Assembly (NCBI GenBank): GCA_002811645.1
Contig: PDIP01000144.1
Span: 17,564 to 41,310, forward strand
Length of the DNA stretch: 23,747 bases
Direction: 5' to 3'
Source of the DNA: Corallochytrium limacisporum
Lineage: Eukaryota > Opisthokonta
Part shown: one piece after another, positions 22,974 to 23,747 of the stretch
Position numbering within the stretch: the stretch's first letter is position 1
Layout: each line of letters begins with the position of its first letter
Position numbers and translations under genes: made by a program
The notes under the pieces: model-generated
The model's database searches: none
Told to the model about the DNA's origin: nothing
What the model saw: only the letters and a program-made list of their open reading frames with translations

Positions 22974-23747
22974 CTTGGAATGTGTTTGTTAGGCAGTTCA
23001 CGGTTGGATGTTACTGACTGCTTTGCGCATTGAATGCTAGCAAATAGATTTGCTTTCTTGTGCTGTACTTAAGTGTGCAGTTTGTCCAAAAGACATTTAA
23101 CGTTGTGTCCGAACGAAGAAGAAAACTTGCTATAAATGTGAAGGTTTTCTTCCTGAATGACCGAGAGAAAATGTTACAATTTCCTTGCGGTTGTCCGGAT
23201 CTGTGGTTTTACTAAAATACCTTTTTGGCTAATTCTTACTACAAACTCTCCGAGAGGTAAAGGCATTCAGTGAAGCAGGGAACGCTTAGGTACCTTCACA
23301 GGATCCCCTGGGGGATCCTTACCTTTATCTCACATACAACCAGGCCCAAATTTAGTCCCGTGGGACGTGTTCGAATGACACTTGGGCTTCCAAACACAAC
23401 TTTCGTTCTCTATCCTTGTGCGTCTGTCGCAAACCCCGGAATTAAAACCCAAGCCAAATGCCCCCAAAAAAGTTCCCAAAACGGGGACCTTATGGTCAGC
23501 AGCTGCACTAGCAAAAAAAGAGAGAAGGGACCTCTCCTTCCGCTCCCCGTTGGGCACAGCCACCCACCCACCCCCAACCGGCGGTGATCAGCCGACAAGA
23601 GCAAGGGACGTTTTAATATGGAGCGGGAATGGGGAGAGTGCGGGGGCTGGCGGTAATGGGAAAACTCGAGAGACTCTCCCCCTCCCCCCCCTTCCCTTCT
23701 ACTCCTCTCCCTTCCTTTTATTCGCTTGCTCCCCTTTCCCTTCTTCC
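22974..23747. other. Upstream region of the transhydrogenase
   Basis: No gene is supported. The part next to the gene is AT-rich (22980-23260). Further out lie a near-palindrome (23301-23318), a short GTCCC/GGGAC palindrome (23355-23366) and a pyrimidine-rich tract with a C8 run at 23684-23691 near the window edge. Seen from the minus strand, this tract is a purine-rich block about 700 bases upstream of the ATG. Open frames here lack recognisable domains. Confidence 0.55.
23301..23318. repeat. Near-perfect palindrome
   Basis: GGATCCCC and GGGGATCC flank a two-base centre, TG. Outside them AGGTA (23288-23292) and TACCT (23320-23324) are also complementary. It could be a dimeric protein-binding site upstream of the transhydrogenase, but nothing else supports this. 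Confidence 0.5.

Noticed and set aside
23355-23385. TTCGAAT motif near a GTCCC/GGGAC palindrome, checked as a tRNA T-arm
   Set aside because: The flanking bases do not form a five-base-pair stem, and no cloverleaf fits upstream.

Overview
The window looks like nuclear DNA of a unicellular eukaryote. Six long genes encode eukaryote-specific or eukaryote-type proteins (exosome nuclease, importin alpha, CASTOR/POLLUX-type channel, ZCCHC4 rRNA methyltransferase, 12-transmembrane adenylyl cyclase, fused NAD(P) transhydrogenase). None follows a bacterial ribosome binding site. The starts sit in good eukaryotic contexts (A or G at -3), and one gene has an AATAAA just after its stop. Each coding region is a single open frame of about 1.6 to 4.7 kb with no required intron. 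The asymmetric, animal-like cyclase and an animal-like DIS3 would fit an intron-poor unicellular relative of animals or another opisthokont. The plant/protist-type channel and the beta-alpha order of the transhydrogenase are features of other protists. I cannot assign the species.

Layout: 1-476, intergenic or leader. 477-3653 (+), DIS3/RRP44. 3654-4754, intergenic with an AATAAA at its left end and a TATA box plus a foldable element in the middle. 4755-6683 (+), importin alpha. 6845-9541 (-), CASTOR/POLLUX-like channel, convergent with importin alpha across about 160 bp. 9542-10287, divergent promoter region. 10288-11889 (+), ZCCHC4. 11890-14778, a 2.9 kb gene-free stretch with simple repeats, G/C homopolymers and a 24-base purine minisatellite. 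14779-19434 (+), adenylyl cyclase. 19435-19790, convergent 3' region. 19791-22973 (-), transhydrogenase. 22974-23747, its upstream region.

The genes do not form an operon-like pathway. Two deal with RNA (DIS3 in RNA decay and processing, ZCCHC4 in 28S rRNA methylation), one with nuclear import, and three are membrane proteins (ion channel, cAMP synthesis, proton-coupled NADPH production). No mobile element, CRISPR array, tRNA or rRNA gene was recognised.

The points most worth following are: the transhydrogenase with reversed order (beta then alpha), no visible mitochondrial presequence and Asn in place of the beta-subunit channel His; the channel with an altered pore motif (ADPGTH) and a Cys-rich insertion that contains a frame-preserving GT-AG intron candidate; the complete animal-type split of catalytic residues in the cyclase together with PKA-like sites in its linkers; and a possible folded RNA or 5'-leader element at 4183-4282. 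No wholly new multi-gene system is evident.
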